Notes under the pieces: generated by a model | The model's input: the letters and a program-made list of their open reading frames with translations, nothing else | Told to the model about the DNA's origin: nothing | Databases searched by the model: none | Part shown: piece by piece, positions 31,604 to 40,122 of the stretch | Position numbering within the stretch: the first letter of the stretch is position 1 | How the letters are laid out: each line of letters starts with the position of its first letter | Assembly: GCA_035280425.1 (NCBI GenBank) | Contig: DATEFW010000028.1 | Coordinates: 6,683 to 70,682, forward strand | Source: QHXW01 sp035280425 | GTDB taxonomy: Bacteria > Acidobacteriota > Terriglobia > Bryobacterales > Bryobacteraceae | DNA: 64,000 bases | Reading direction: 5' to 3' | Program-made: the position numbers and the translations under genes

Positions 31604-33940
31604 CTACTCCTGAATCAGCCTCTCGAGCTTCTTCAGCTTGGATTTCACTTCTTCAGTGGCTTCGGCGATCTGGTTGGTATCGTAGATGACGCGCGGCGTG
31701 AGAAAGACAATCAGCTCCGTGCGTGCGTGATTGGTCGACTTGTTGCCGAATGCCGCACCCAGAATGGGGATGCGGTGCAACAGCGGAATCCCGGCGGAAG
31801 TCGCTGTCTCGGTTTCCTGGATGATCCCGCCGATCGAAATCGTATCTCCATCCTGAACGGTCACCTGCGTCGATACGTCGCGCTTGGAAAACGTGGGCGA
31901 GTTGATGCTGACGCCTGAGGGCGGCGGCCCCGGCGCGCTGACTTGCTGGTCAATCACCATGGTGACGACGCCGCTCGAATTCACACGCGCCAGAATCTTC
32001 AACTGAACGCCGGAATCCACGTTGGTGATGGTATTGGCGAACTGGCTGGTGCCTCCAACGGAGACGCCGCTGACGGCTTGCGAGCTTAGTGTGGGCACGG
32101 TTTGCCCGACATCGATGGAAGCCGGGATGCTATCGGTCGCAATGACGCTGGGCGCGGAGATGACACGGGAATGCGTGGTCGCTTCCTGAGTATTGAGAAA
32201 CGCCAGCAGCTCCCGCGCGTGGCCGACCAGCAGGCCGGCGGTCAGACCCAGGCCGGGAATGCCGTTCAGGTTGCTGTTGCCGCTCCAGGCCCGGTCGCTT
32301 GCCGGTCCGCGCTTCTGTAGATAGGCCTGCACGCCAGCCGACCATTCGCCAGTCAAGTCGACTTCGTAAACCTTAGCTTCGATCAGCACCTGCCGCGGCG
32401 GGATATCGATCTGGCGTATCAAATTCGAGATCTGTTCCCATTCTTGCGGAGTGCCCTGGATGAGCAGAGTGTTATCGAACGGATTGGGAATGATTCGCGG
32501 GTGCATCTGGTATCCGCCATATCCGTAATTCATGCCGAGATAGGAAGCGGTCGCCTCGTTGGAAGCGCTTTCAGATGCGCCGGGCACGCTGGCCGCTCCA
32601 CGTTGCATACTGGTGGGTCCGCCCGGCCCAAGCGACACGCCGCCGGGTGTGAATCCACCACCATAAGCGCCCGGATACATACCGCCACCGTAGCCACCCG
32701 AGTACATGCCGCCACCGTAAGCGCCTGGATACATGCCGCCGCCGTAGCCACCGGGGTACATACCACCGCCGTAAGCCCCACCATACCCGCCCATGCCAGG
32801 CATCGCGCCTCCAAGACCGCCTACTCCGACGCCACCCAACCCGGTTCCGAAACCGCCATAGCCAAAGCCGTACCCCATTCCATACCCGCCGTAGCCGCTG
32901 AAGCTGCCGTAAAGCTGCATAATCGCCATGCCGACGATCTCCGCGCGTCCGTACTTGAGCCGGTAGACGTAATTGTCAATCGAGCCCGCCGTGATTTTGA
33001 CCGGAACATCCAGCTTTTTCAGCCATTTTTCAACCTCGGCGAAAATTCCGGGATTGGGCGCGACCGCGATGATGGTGTTGATGCGGTCCAGAGGCATGAA
33101 CTTGACCGAGGAATTCTTCTCGGAGAGCGCGAAGGCCTTGAAAACCGATTCCAGTTCTTTGGCGATATCCGATGGGCGGCCGTTGGTGACGTCGAACAGG
33201 CGCACGCGCTGGCCGGCCAGGGCATCGCTATCAAACATCGAAATCAGTTCGAGTGTACGCTTCATGTTCCGGCTGTTATCGAGGATCATGAGCAGATTGG
33301 CGGGCTCATAAGTGGTCATTTTCGCGCTCTCGCCGAGGAACGGTTCGAGCAGCTTCGACATTTCAGCAACCGTGGCGTATTTGAGGAAAATCAGATTGAG
33401 CAGCATGCGCTCATCATCTGGAATGTCCTTGGCATTCACCTGCGGAGAAATCGGCAGCCGGGAAACGTCGGCCAGAGGCACGATGCGGTAGATGTCCCCC
33501 ACTTGCACCATGGCCTCGCCATTGATGCGGAGAATGGTTTCGAGCAGCGGGCGGACATCAACCGGCTTGATTTCGCCATAAGTGTTGATGGTGACGGAGC
33601 CTTTGACACGCGGATCAAGAATGTAGTTGATCTTGAGCGCCCGCGCGAGGATATCGATCACCTCGATGAGCGAGGCGTTCTGGAGATTCAGGCCGGTGGG
33701 AGTGACACCGGGCGGCACCGCGGCAACCGGCGCTCTAGCCGGGGATGTCTGCTGCTCGCCGGCAGGAGCGTTAGGCTGCTGACCGGCGGCCGGCTTGGCC
33801 TGCTGCGTCGCCGGCGCTTTGGCCGGCTGAGGCGCGGGGGGTTTCGGTATGACGAGGATAGGCGGTCTTTGCTGCCCCCATGCCAATACGGCCGCGAAAG
33901 CCAGGATGGCTCCCGTACGAATGATGCCTACTGGAATCAT
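31604..33940 (-). CDS. gspD: Type II secretion system secretin GspD, with a Gly/Tyr-rich insertion
   Basis: Outer-membrane secretin forming the exit channel of the type II system. 778 residues: signal peptide, Pro/Ala-rich segment (about 25-70), N-domains (VEIDILARALKINYILDP, then VSINTYGEIKPVDVRPLL), and a C-terminal secretin domain with VSAPSVIATDSIPA and VPLLHRIPILGAAFG. Between N-domains lies a stretch of about 110 residues (near 345-455) made largely of Gly, Tyr, Met and Pro with repeats like YGGGMYPGGYGGG. This insertion is not typical for GspD. It is the last gene of the operon. Confidence 0.93.
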   Translation of the reverse strand: MIPVGIIRTGAILAFAAVLAWGQQRPPILVIPKPPAPQPAKAPATQQAKPAAGQQPNAPAGEQQTSPARAPVAAVPPGVTPTGLNLQNASLIEVIDILARALKINYILDPRVKGSVTINTYGEIKPVDVRPLLETILRINGEAMVQVGDIYRIVPLADVSRLPISPQVNAKDIPDDERMLLNLIFLKYATVAEMSKLLEPFLGESAKMTTYEPANLLMILDNSRNMKRTLELISMFDSDALAGQRVRLFDVTNGRPSDIAKELESVFKAFALSEKNSSVKFMPLDRINTIIAVAPNPGIFAEVEKWLKKLDVPVKITAGSIDNYVYRLKYGRAEIVGMAIMQLYGSFSGYGGYGMGYGFGYGGFGTGLGGVGVGGLGGAMPGMGGYGGAYGGGMYPGGYGGGMYPGAYGGGMYSGGYGGGMYPGAYGGGFTPGGVSLGPGGPTSMQRGAASVPGASESASNEATASYLGMNYGYGGYQMHPRIIPNPFDNTLLIQGTPQEWEQISNLIRQIDIPPRQVLIEAKVYEVDLTGEWSAGVQAYLQKRGPASDRAWSGNSNLNGIPGLGLTAGLLVGHARELLAFLNTQEATTHSRVISAPSVIATDSIPASIDVGQTVPTLSSQAVSGVSVGGTSQFANTITNVDSGVQLKILARVNSSGVVTMVIDQQVSAPGPPPSGVSINSPTFSKRDVSTQVTVQDGDTISIGGIIQETETATSAGIPLLHRIPILGAAFGNKSTNHARTELIVFLTPRVIYDTNQIAEATEEVKSKLKKLERLIQE

Positions 33941-33945
33941 TCCAG

Positions 33946-34401
33946 CTAATCCTTGCTCGCACTCTCGCGAGCGGCGCGTTTCGTCGATTCGCGATCCCAG
34001 ACGGCGCGCTCCACTTCATTCAATTCCGACTTTTTGCGCTGCCACTTCATCGGGCCGAACGGCGTGGTGCGCTCGAACCGGATCGTGCCACCGTCTTCGA
34101 CCGCGGTGGTTGCCTGGATCAGCCGTTCTCTTTCTTTCTGAGCCTTCTCGGCATCGGCTGCGGGAATGGGTTTGTCCTCCACGCGTGAGACCCCGAAAGG
34201 CGTCTTGCGGTAGATCCATTTCTTGCCCTGCGGATCGGTGTAGTGGTAAGTGAACGGTTCAGTTTCGACCGCACCGGCCGGAATCGTGATTTCCTGGATT
34301 TTTTTGGCAGGCGGCGTAGTCGTGTTCTTCTGCGCGGGCTTTTTATCGGCGGCAAAAGCCGCAACGGATATCAGCGTGAGAAAAAGAAGGACTGGCTTCA
34401 T
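33946..34401 (-). CDS. Hypothetical secreted protein in the T2SS operon
   Basis: Not recognised. 151 residues from ATG 34401: a signal peptide (KPVLLFLTLISVAAFAADKK), then a short basic region and a domain with two similar half-repeats, TYHYTDPQGKKWIYRKTPFG and IRFERTTPFGPMKWQRKK, both ending in a TPFG/KW pattern. The C-terminus is Arg/Glu-rich. It lies between gspC and gspD on the same strand, so it may be an accessory periplasmic factor of the secretion system. Confidence 0.7.
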   Translation of the reverse strand: MKPVLLFLTLISVAAFAADKKPAQKNTTTPPAKKIQEITIPAGAVETEPFTYHYTDPQGKKWIYRKTPFGVSRVEDKPIPAADAEKAQKERERLIQATTAVEDGGTIRFERTTPFGPMKWQRKKSELNEVERAVWDRESTKRAARESASKD

Positions 34402-34421
34402 GGTTGTTCCTTTCGCAATTT

Positions 34422-35141
34422 TTACATCGGCACCCAGCGGCACATCTCCCCGAACGGACTCGGGGTCACCACTTTTTTGAATCCGTTCGACACCGTGCCG
34501 GCAGGTGAGGTATCACCAGGCTGGCAAGCGCGAACATTGTTACCCACGTCTTGCCCCGGTTCAGGTTCGCCTTTCTTTACTGTCCGAGCGGCGGGCGTCG
34601 CGGTTTTCGGCGTCGGGCGCGAAGTATTGGAATCCGCAGGCAGCGGAGCGCTGCGGTCAATCATTTCATCGACCGCTTTGGTGACTGTTTTGCCTTCCCA
34701 CTCGAGCGTGATCTCGGCGTTATTCACTTCGACCAGGGTGAACTCACCGACCTTGTCGCCCGGCCGAACACCCTGGTGCTGGGCACCGGATTTTTCGCCC
34801 ATGACCGCGGTGGCTCCATCCCCGAGGTTCATGACTCCATACAGCACGGGAAGCGGCGGCATGGGTTTGGGCGGAGGCACCGGCGGCGGTTCGATCACCA
34901 CGGTGGGATTGCGCTCTTTAGAAAACAGCATCTTTTCGACGACATCCAGATAACTGGCGGCCGTCACCGGCTGGGGCGGCTGGCGATGCGGAATGGGAGG
35001 CGTCGCGAGGGGCTGCACGCGTCTTCCGAGCACGGCTTCTTCACGCAAGCGCGCGTTGACCCAGTTCTGGCGCAACTGCCAGGCTGCGAAGATGATCGCG
35101 GCCAGCAGCACCAGATTCAGGATCATGAGCTTCTGTTTCAA
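34422..35141 (-). CDS. gspC: GspC-like inner-membrane component of the type II secretion system
   Basis: Bitopic inner-membrane protein linking the inner-membrane platform to the secretin. 239 residues if started at the TTG at 35141, whose TTGA overlaps the gspM stop; an ATG at 35126 would shorten it by five residues and remove the basic residues before the membrane helix (LMILNLVLLAAIIFAAW), so TTG is preferred. A Pro-rich linker (VVIEPPPVPPPKPMPPLP) is followed by an HR-like domain with LYGVMNLGDGATAVMGEKSG and GDKVGEFTLVEV. The sequence is divergent; placement supports the call. Confidence 0.68.
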   Translation of the reverse strand: MKQKLMILNLVLLAAIIFAAWQLRQNWVNARLREEAVLGRRVQPLATPPIPHRQPPQPVTAASYLDVVEKMLFSKERNPTVVIEPPPVPPPKPMPPLPVLYGVMNLGDGATAVMGEKSGAQHQGVRPGDKVGEFTLVEVNNAEITLEWEGKTVTKAVDEMIDRSAPLPADSNTSRPTPKTATPAARTVKKGEPEPGQDVGNNVRACQPGDTSPAGTVSNGFKKVVTPSPFGEMCRWVPM

Positions 35142-35725
35142 AACGCCACCACGCCTCTTTTTACTGGCACCAGATTGCGCGGAACGACGCCGGCTAACGT
35201 CAGCCTTACCGAAACCGTTTTGTCTTTGGGATTCGCGGAGGCGATGCGAATCTCGTTGGTGGCCAGCAGTTCGGTTTCCTTCGTCAGCGACGCCAGGAAA
35301 TTCACGATCTGTTCGATACGGCAATCGAAATTCACCGAAACCGCGGCTTCGCCGTATTCCTCGCCGAGGGGGCGAAGTTCCGGAAATTCGCCTCCGCGCA
35401 CATCGATACCTTCGATCTTGCCGACGCGGCGGATGGTTTCGAGCAGTTGCGCCTGCGCCTGCTGGGCGGTAGGCGCCTGGATCATTCCTTTTTCGCGCTC
35501 GGCCGTTTGGGCCGCCAGCGACTTCAAGAGAATCTGTTTGCCCGGCGCAGCCGCCACCGATTGGCGAAGATGCGTGAGGCGTTTTTCGGCCAGCGGGATG
35601 GAATCCTTGGCAGCCACCACATCGGGCTGGCGGTCGTTATAAACGCCGAAGCGCAAAACGGCCACCGTCACCAGGCCAATGCCCAAAAGCACTAGAGCGC
35701 GGCGATCGCGTGTCGAAAGCGTCAT
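35138..35725 (-). CDS. gspM: GspM-like type II secretion protein
   Basis: A 195-residue bitopic inner-membrane protein with one N-terminal helix (RRALVLLGIGLVTVAVLRF), a coiled-coil segment (KRLTHLRQSVAAAPGKQIL) and a ferredoxin-like periplasmic domain ending with VSVRLTLAGVVPRNL. This is the PilO/GspM layout. It is directly downstream of the GspL-like gene (4-base ATGA overlap), as expected for the assembly platform. Confidence 0.75.
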   Translation of the reverse strand: MTLSTRDRRALVLLGIGLVTVAVLRFGVYNDRQPDVVAAKDSIPLAEKRLTHLRQSVAAAPGKQILLKSLAAQTAEREKGMIQAPTAQQAQAQLLETIRRVGKIEGIDVRGGEFPELRPLGEEYGEAAVSVNFDCRIEQIVNFLASLTKETELLATNEIRIASANPKDKTVSVRLTLAGVVPRNLVPVKRGVVAF

Positions 35726-37050
35726 GGCTGCGCCTCGCGCGCCGTGCGGATTTGAAATTGTTCGACCGACCCGGTCTTGGCGATCGATCCGATGAAAGTG
35801 GAATTATGGAAATGATGCGAACCATCCAGCACCTTGAGCAGCGGCGCTGCCTGCTCGGTTTCGCCGTTGATGGTAGCCGCGTCGGGAGTCAGGTCGATCA
35901 TACTGGTCCAGGTGGGGGGCGCGAGCAAGGAAGTCAGCTCATTCAACCCGTCCAGATCTGACTTGGTGCGGCCGCGAAACTGATCCAGCAGCCGCGTGCG
36001 GTTTTGCGCGCGTTGGATCTCATGATCCAGCGTTGCGGCGCGCCGGGCCTGGGGCTCGAGCGAAGCGATCTGGGCTTCCAGTTCCTCCAGGTATCGCCGG
36101 TCTTCGATCGCCGAATGCGCCGCCAGTGCGCCGCAGAGCAGCAACAGGATGGCGGCCAGAACCACTGTCGGAACGTACATGGCGCGCGAATTCGAGCGGC
36201 GATGTTCGAGTGGCAACAGGTTGGCGGCTTGCGCCAGCCACGGGCACGCACCAGCCAAAGCAGTGGCGTAAGGCAGCGTGTGCTGACAAAGGTCGTTCGT
36301 GGCCGGGTTTTTCCTCGGAACGGGCAGGATGCGGTCGAGCGCAACCGGTTGCGCGTCGGGTGGAAGGCGCAGCTCGGAAATGGCAAGAGCCGCTGCGCGA
36401 TCCCGGGGCAAATCGAATTCGGCTGAGAAAACTGCGCGCGCCGGGCTTTCGCCGTAAACTTCAACCGATCCGTTCTCGCCCGCCGTGAGCGCCACAAAGC
36501 CGCCCGCGTCTGCTTCAGACTGTGCCACCGGAACACGGTGGGCAGCGTAGATCGCCGCTGCGGAAAACGTGAAGGAGGCAACCGCGACACCCGCTTCAGC
36601 GAAAAGCGCGATGTAGCGATCGAGTACATCGCGCCGCAGAATGCCGACGAGGACACCGCCATTGCCCACCGGCGACCAAGCCGAGACGACCTCATCCTCA
36701 CCATAGGGATGCAGTGTGTCCATCTGCAGTGCGATGGCGGATGCAAGATCGCCCGCGGCAACACCCGGCAGCGCAATCTGCCGGACGATAGTCTCGCGGC
36801 GCGGCAGCATGACGGTGGCGGACAAATGGCTGCCCCCGAGCTCTCGCAGAAACCGCGCGTATTCTCCGCCCCACTCCGCCGCAGGCCTCGTGGCGAAGTC
36901 GGAAATGGTGTATGTGCCGAGCAGATCCACCCCGGCCGGACGCACGCGAACGACAGCGACCGCGAGATGGCGCTCGCCGATCTCGATGCCGACGCCCGAG
37001 CCGAAGGCGATAAATTTCTTCAGATCCGCGAGGCTACGGGGTCCAGTCAT
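35722..37050 (-). CDS. gspL: GspL-like protein (PilM plus PilN in one chain)
   Basis: A 442-residue assembly-platform protein. Residues 1 to about 245 form an actin-like cytoplasmic PilM/GspL domain (GSGVGIEIGERHLAVAVVRV and PGVAAGDLASAIALQMDTLH); a membrane helix (YVPTVVLAAILLLLCGALAA) near 295-315, a coiled coil with Glu/Arg repeats and a PilN-like periplasmic domain follow. It overlaps gspK by 17 nt and gspM by 4 nt. Confidence 0.8.
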   Translation of the reverse strand: MTGPRSLADLKKFIAFGSGVGIEIGERHLAVAVVRVRPAGVDLLGTYTISDFATRPAAEWGGEYARFLRELGGSHLSATVMLPRRETIVRQIALPGVAAGDLASAIALQMDTLHPYGEDEVVSAWSPVGNGGVLVGILRRDVLDRYIALFAEAGVAVASFTFSAAAIYAAHRVPVAQSEADAGGFVALTAGENGSVEVYGESPARAVFSAEFDLPRDRAAALAISELRLPPDAQPVALDRILPVPRKNPATNDLCQHTLPYATALAGACPWLAQAANLLPLEHRRSNSRAMYVPTVVLAAILLLLCGALAAHSAIEDRRYLEELEAQIASLEPQARRAATLDHEIQRAQNRTRLLDQFRGRTKSDLDGLNELTSLLAPPTWTSMIDLTPDAATINGETEQAAPLLKVLDGSHHFHNSTFIGSIAKTGSVEQFQIRTAREAQP

Positions 37051-38020
37051 TGTCGTACCAGCGCAGAACTTGGACCGGGATCTCCGACTCGGCGGGCAGG
37101 ATCTTCACGGTCGCGGAAACCGTGCGCCGCATGTCGGAAAGCTGGCCACTGGGAAGCGTGATCCGCGCCGTCGATCGGAGGGTAAAAATCGAGTTGCCGC
37201 CGACCTGGAGCCGTCCGAATCCCGGCCCACCGCCCGGCGCAAAAGCCGCCACCTGCCCGACATTCAGGAAGGGCTGCACCCGCCGGCGGGCCACGATTGC
37301 AGCGGCTGCCTCCGGCGGAACGCCAATCGCTGTGAGCACGGCCGGCGAAGCCGTGTTGACATCGAAGCGGTCGGTCGCGCCGAAAACGGAGACGCAATCC
37401 TTGAGTCCGGCGCGCGGGACCAGGCGCCCCTGCGCGTCGTGATTGTAACCTCCGTAATACAGATCGGGCGTGATTCCGGGAACCAGCATTAAATCCTCGG
37501 TCTCTTCAAAAGACGCGTGGCGCGGCTGAAAAGACGGACCGGCGGCCGGAGAAATCAGGCCCGGCGGTACGGCCCCGCCCGGCCGGCGCCAGGCCAGAAT
37601 CAGCGCAACCATCTGTTGCGCGCGCTCCGGCTCGACACCGAGGGCCACCAGCAGGCCCAGCAGGTCGTTGGGAGGCGAAGTATTGATGTTGAGCTTCGCC
37701 GTTTCCGGAATCACTTCAACCATCGCCTGGCCGCTCGGAAAGGTAAACGGCAGAAGGGGAGTAGCCGGGCTGTAGCGAAACGGTGCGGACGGCGGCATCT
37801 GGTTCCGCAGCCCCCACAGCAGATATAGAATGCCGCGCTCGACCCCGGCCTCCGCGAGATACCGGCTGCGCAGTCCATCCACAGCAGTCGAGGTGCGCTC
37901 CACTTCGCCGCGAACGGTGTTGGCCAGCGAAAACGCGATGGCGGAGAGCGCCGCGGTAAGCCAAAGCACCGCGAGGAGAGCCGCGCCGCGTTTTGCCGTT
38001 TCGCGGTTACCGATCCGCAT
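37034..38020 (-). CDS. gspK: Type II secretion minor pseudopilin GspK
   Basis: Tip minor pseudopilin of the type II system. 328 residues with an N-terminal prepilin leader: ETAKRG followed by AALLAVLWLTAALSAIAFSL, a GspK-type sequence without the Glu5 of other pseudopilins. AKLNINTSPPNDLLGLL and the later FDVNTASPAVLTAIG are GspK helix-hairpin regions. Its cleavage would need a prepilin peptidase (GspO), not encoded in this window. Confidence 0.88.
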   Translation of the reverse strand: MRIGNRETAKRGAALLAVLWLTAALSAIAFSLANTVRGEVERTSTAVDGLRSRYLAEAGVERGILYLLWGLRNQMPPSAPFRYSPATPLLPFTFPSGQAMVEVIPETAKLNINTSPPNDLLGLLVALGVEPERAQQMVALILAWRRPGGAVPPGLISPAAGPSFQPRHASFEETEDLMLVPGITPDLYYGGYNHDAQGRLVPRAGLKDCVSVFGATDRFDVNTASPAVLTAIGVPPEAAAAIVARRRVQPFLNVGQVAAFAPGGGPGFGRLQVGGNSIFTLRSTARITLPSGQLSDMRRTVSATVKILPAESEIPVQVLRWYDNDWTP

Positions 38021-38741
38021 ATTCGCGCTCCGGGTCGCGATCCACGTGCACCGCAGCCGTAACCGTAACGGGTTTCAGGCGCGCAAGATCCGGGTCGAGC
38101 GATCCCATCTCAATTCGAATGGCAAGCGGCCACTTCACGGCGATCCAGTTGGGCCGCCACTGCTCGATCTGAGGCCCCAGGACCGGCTCCAGATAAGAAA
38201 AGCGGCAGAAAGCCAGATGATCCGCAAGCACGAACGAACTGGGCCCGGCGACGATCGGCAGAAATCGCTGGGCAACCACACCCAATTCCGGATCGGGTCC
38301 CGGACCCAGACAAAATGCGCCGGCCGAGCGCGGCCCGCTATAGACCGTCTCATTCACCACCAGACGCACGCCGCGATTTTCTTCCGCAGGAATCACCTGG
38401 AACTCAAGAATTTGCGGCAGTCCGCGCGCCGCCTGCTCGAGCGAATAACTGGAAACCAGCCGCATGGATTGCGCGCGTCCTTCGAAAAACGGGATGCGGA
38501 TGCCTGGAGCATCGGGTGAAGGCGCGTGGATGGCGATCACCGGCATGAATCCAGCAAGCTCCTGCTGCAGGATGCGCTCGGCGCCGGCCACGCGGCGATT
38601 GGCCATCAGCCGGTTATTGGCCTTGTCCAGCGCGTTCAACCCCACGCGCAGCGCAACAAGAATGCCGACGCTCAGGATACCGACCAGCGAAACGGCGATC
38701 AGAACTTCCATCAAGGTGACGCCCGCTCTGCCGGGTTTCAT
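38007..38741 (-). CDS. gspJ: Type II secretion minor pseudopilin GspJ
   Basis: 244-residue minor pseudopilin. The leader KPGRAG precedes the processed helix VTLMEVLIAVSLVGILSVGI with Glu at position +5. The mature part is long for a pseudopilin (LEFQVIPAEENRGVRLVV), matching GspJ. The ATG at 38741 overlaps the end of gspI by 4 nt (ATGA), and the 3' end overlaps gspK by 14 nt. Upstream open frame before this Met is not pilin-like. Confidence 0.86.
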   Translation of the reverse strand: MKPGRAGVTLMEVLIAVSLVGILSVGILVALRVGLNALDKANNRLMANRRVAGAERILQQELAGFMPVIAIHAPSPDAPGIRIPFFEGRAQSMRLVSSYSLEQAARGLPQILEFQVIPAEENRGVRLVVNETVYSGPRSAGAFCLGPGPDPELGVVAQRFLPIVAGPSSFVLADHLAFCRFSYLEPVLGPQIEQWRPNWIAVKWPLAIRIEMGSLDPDLARLKPVTVTAAVHVDRDPEREYADR

Positions 38742-39175
38742 GGCGTCCCCTGGCCGAGCACTGCAAGATCGCCCGGTGTAAGCAGCTTGCGGCGGAACGC
38801 ATCCAGCGTAAATTTCCGGCGGTTTTCCCCGGCCATCCACCAGACTTCGAGCTCGACGCGCTCGAGGATCGGCGTGCCGGGCCGCCGCCCTACCGGCATC
38901 TCGAAAGGTGTGACACGCGCCCGCCAGCCGGCCTCTACGCCTCCCATGAGCGACGGATCGAAAGCGCCTTCAAAAATCGAAAACTCCGGCAAGCGCCGGT
39001 CCGCCAGCAATGTATCCATTTGCGCGCGCGCCACTAGTGTGACCCGGTCGTAATCCGTCAGCTTGGCCGCATTACGCATGGAGGTCGAAATGGCCGAGAG
39101 CAGGCCCGCCACAGCGATTCCCATAATCGCGGTGGCGACCAGCACTTCAAGCAGCGTGAATCCTTTCTGCCTCAT
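38738..39175 (-). CDS. gspI: Type II secretion minor pseudopilin GspI
   Basis: 145-residue minor pseudopilin with MRQKG before the processed helix FTLLEVLVATAIMGIAVAGL (Glu +5). The C-terminal domain carries the GspI-like VELEVWWMAG strand. It overlaps gspH and gspJ by 4 nt on either side, so the minor pseudopilins form a translationally coupled chain. Confidence 0.88.
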   Translation of the reverse strand: MRQKGFTLLEVLVATAIMGIAVAGLLSAISTSMRNAAKLTDYDRVTLVARAQMDTLLADRRLPEFSIFEGAFDPSLMGGVEAGWRARVTPFEMPVGRRPGTPILERVELEVWWMAGENRRKFTLDAFRRKLLTPGDLAVLGQGTP

Positions 39176-39654
39176 TCGGCGGCTTCCTTGGGGCCCAGCC
39201 GCTCGATTTCCGGCACGCCCGTCATCGGGTTCACGCGCACGATGCGCCGCATCCCTCTCCTGTTCTGCAGCTCGATGCCGATGCGCGGCACCGTCGAGCC
39301 GGGAAGCAAGAGAAAACGCCGCGGGCCTTCGATCTCGTCGGGCAGCTTCGGCAGGACGCCTTGGATCGTCACGCCGGAGGGCATTTCGAGTTTGCGCGAA
39401 AACCCGGGCTCGATCGAGGTCATGTAGGCGGCATTATCTTTGGTGGAAATCGCGATCTCCACCACTTCCTGCCGCCGTTCCGCGCGGTTCAGCGCACCAT
39501 TCAGGAAGCTGACCAGCGCATCCGATGCCGAGGCAAGCCGCAGGCTGTCGATGCCGGACGAAATCGCGGGAAAAGAGATGCCGGCCATCAGACCGACGAT
39601 CGCGACGACGATGAGAAGTTCAACCAGCGTGACGCCGCGCTGCGACATAATCAT
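39172..39654 (-). CDS. gspH: Type II secretion minor pseudopilin GspH
   Basis: 160-residue minor pseudopilin: SQRG then VTLVELLIVVAIVGLMAGIS (Glu +5). The mature part has RRFLLLPGSTVPRIGIELQN and ends LGPKEAAE. A second in-frame Met two codons later (39648) could be the start instead. It lies 31 nt after gspG. Confidence 0.84.
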   Translation of the reverse strand: MIMSQRGVTLVELLIVVAIVGLMAGISFPAISSGIDSLRLASASDALVSFLNGALNRAERRQEVVEIAISTKDNAAYMTSIEPGFSRKLEMPSGVTIQGVLPKLPDEIEGPRRFLLLPGSTVPRIGIELQNRRGMRRIVRVNPMTGVPEIERLGPKEAAE

Positions 39655-39685
39655 CTATCCCAAAATTCTGCACAAGCCAGCTTGG

Positions 39686-40120
39686 CTACTGGCTCTTCCA
39701 GCTCACGACGTCGGCGTTGATGCCGTCACCGCCCGGCTGCCCGTCCGCGCCGTAACAGATGACGTCCGGCTCGTCGCCATGCTCGCCGGGATACTTGTAA
39801 ACGTACGGATGTCCCCATGGATCGACTGGAATTTCCTGCGGGAGATATGGGCCCTGCCACTGAGCAAGATTGTTGGGCCGGACGCGCAGCGCTTGCAGGC
39901 CCTCGTCTGTCGACGGAAAAATGCCCGTATCCAGCTTGTATGCGCCCAGCGCGGTCATAAACGAATTGATCTGCGCATGCGCTGCCACCACGCGCGCTTT
40001 GTCGCTCTGCTTGAACATTCGCGGCGCCACGATCGCCGCAAACAGTGCGATGATCACAACCACCACCAGCATCTCGATCAGCGTGACGCCGGCCTCTTGT
40101 TTTCTCTTTCGTTTCATCAT
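39686..40120 (-). CDS. gspG: Type II secretion major pseudopilin GspG
   Basis: Major pseudopilin that builds the pseudopilus. 144 residues. KRKRKQEAG precedes VTLIEMLVVVVIIALFAAIV, and the C-terminal half carries the GspG signatures TGIFPSTDEGLQALRVRP and the DPWGHPYVYKYPGEHGD calcium-site region. Start ATG 40120 lies 2 nt after the gspF stop. Confidence 0.95.
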   Translation of the reverse strand: MMKRKRKQEAGVTLIEMLVVVVIIALFAAIVAPRMFKQSDKARVVAAHAQINSFMTALGAYKLDTGIFPSTDEGLQALRVRPNNLAQWQGPYLPQEIPVDPWGHPYVYKYPGEHGDEPDVICYGADGQPGGDGINADVVSWKSQ

Positions 40121-40122
40121 CG

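Noticed and set aside
32444..33949. 501-residue plus-strand frame across gspD
   Set aside because: Antisense shadow of the secretin gene with no recognisable domain.
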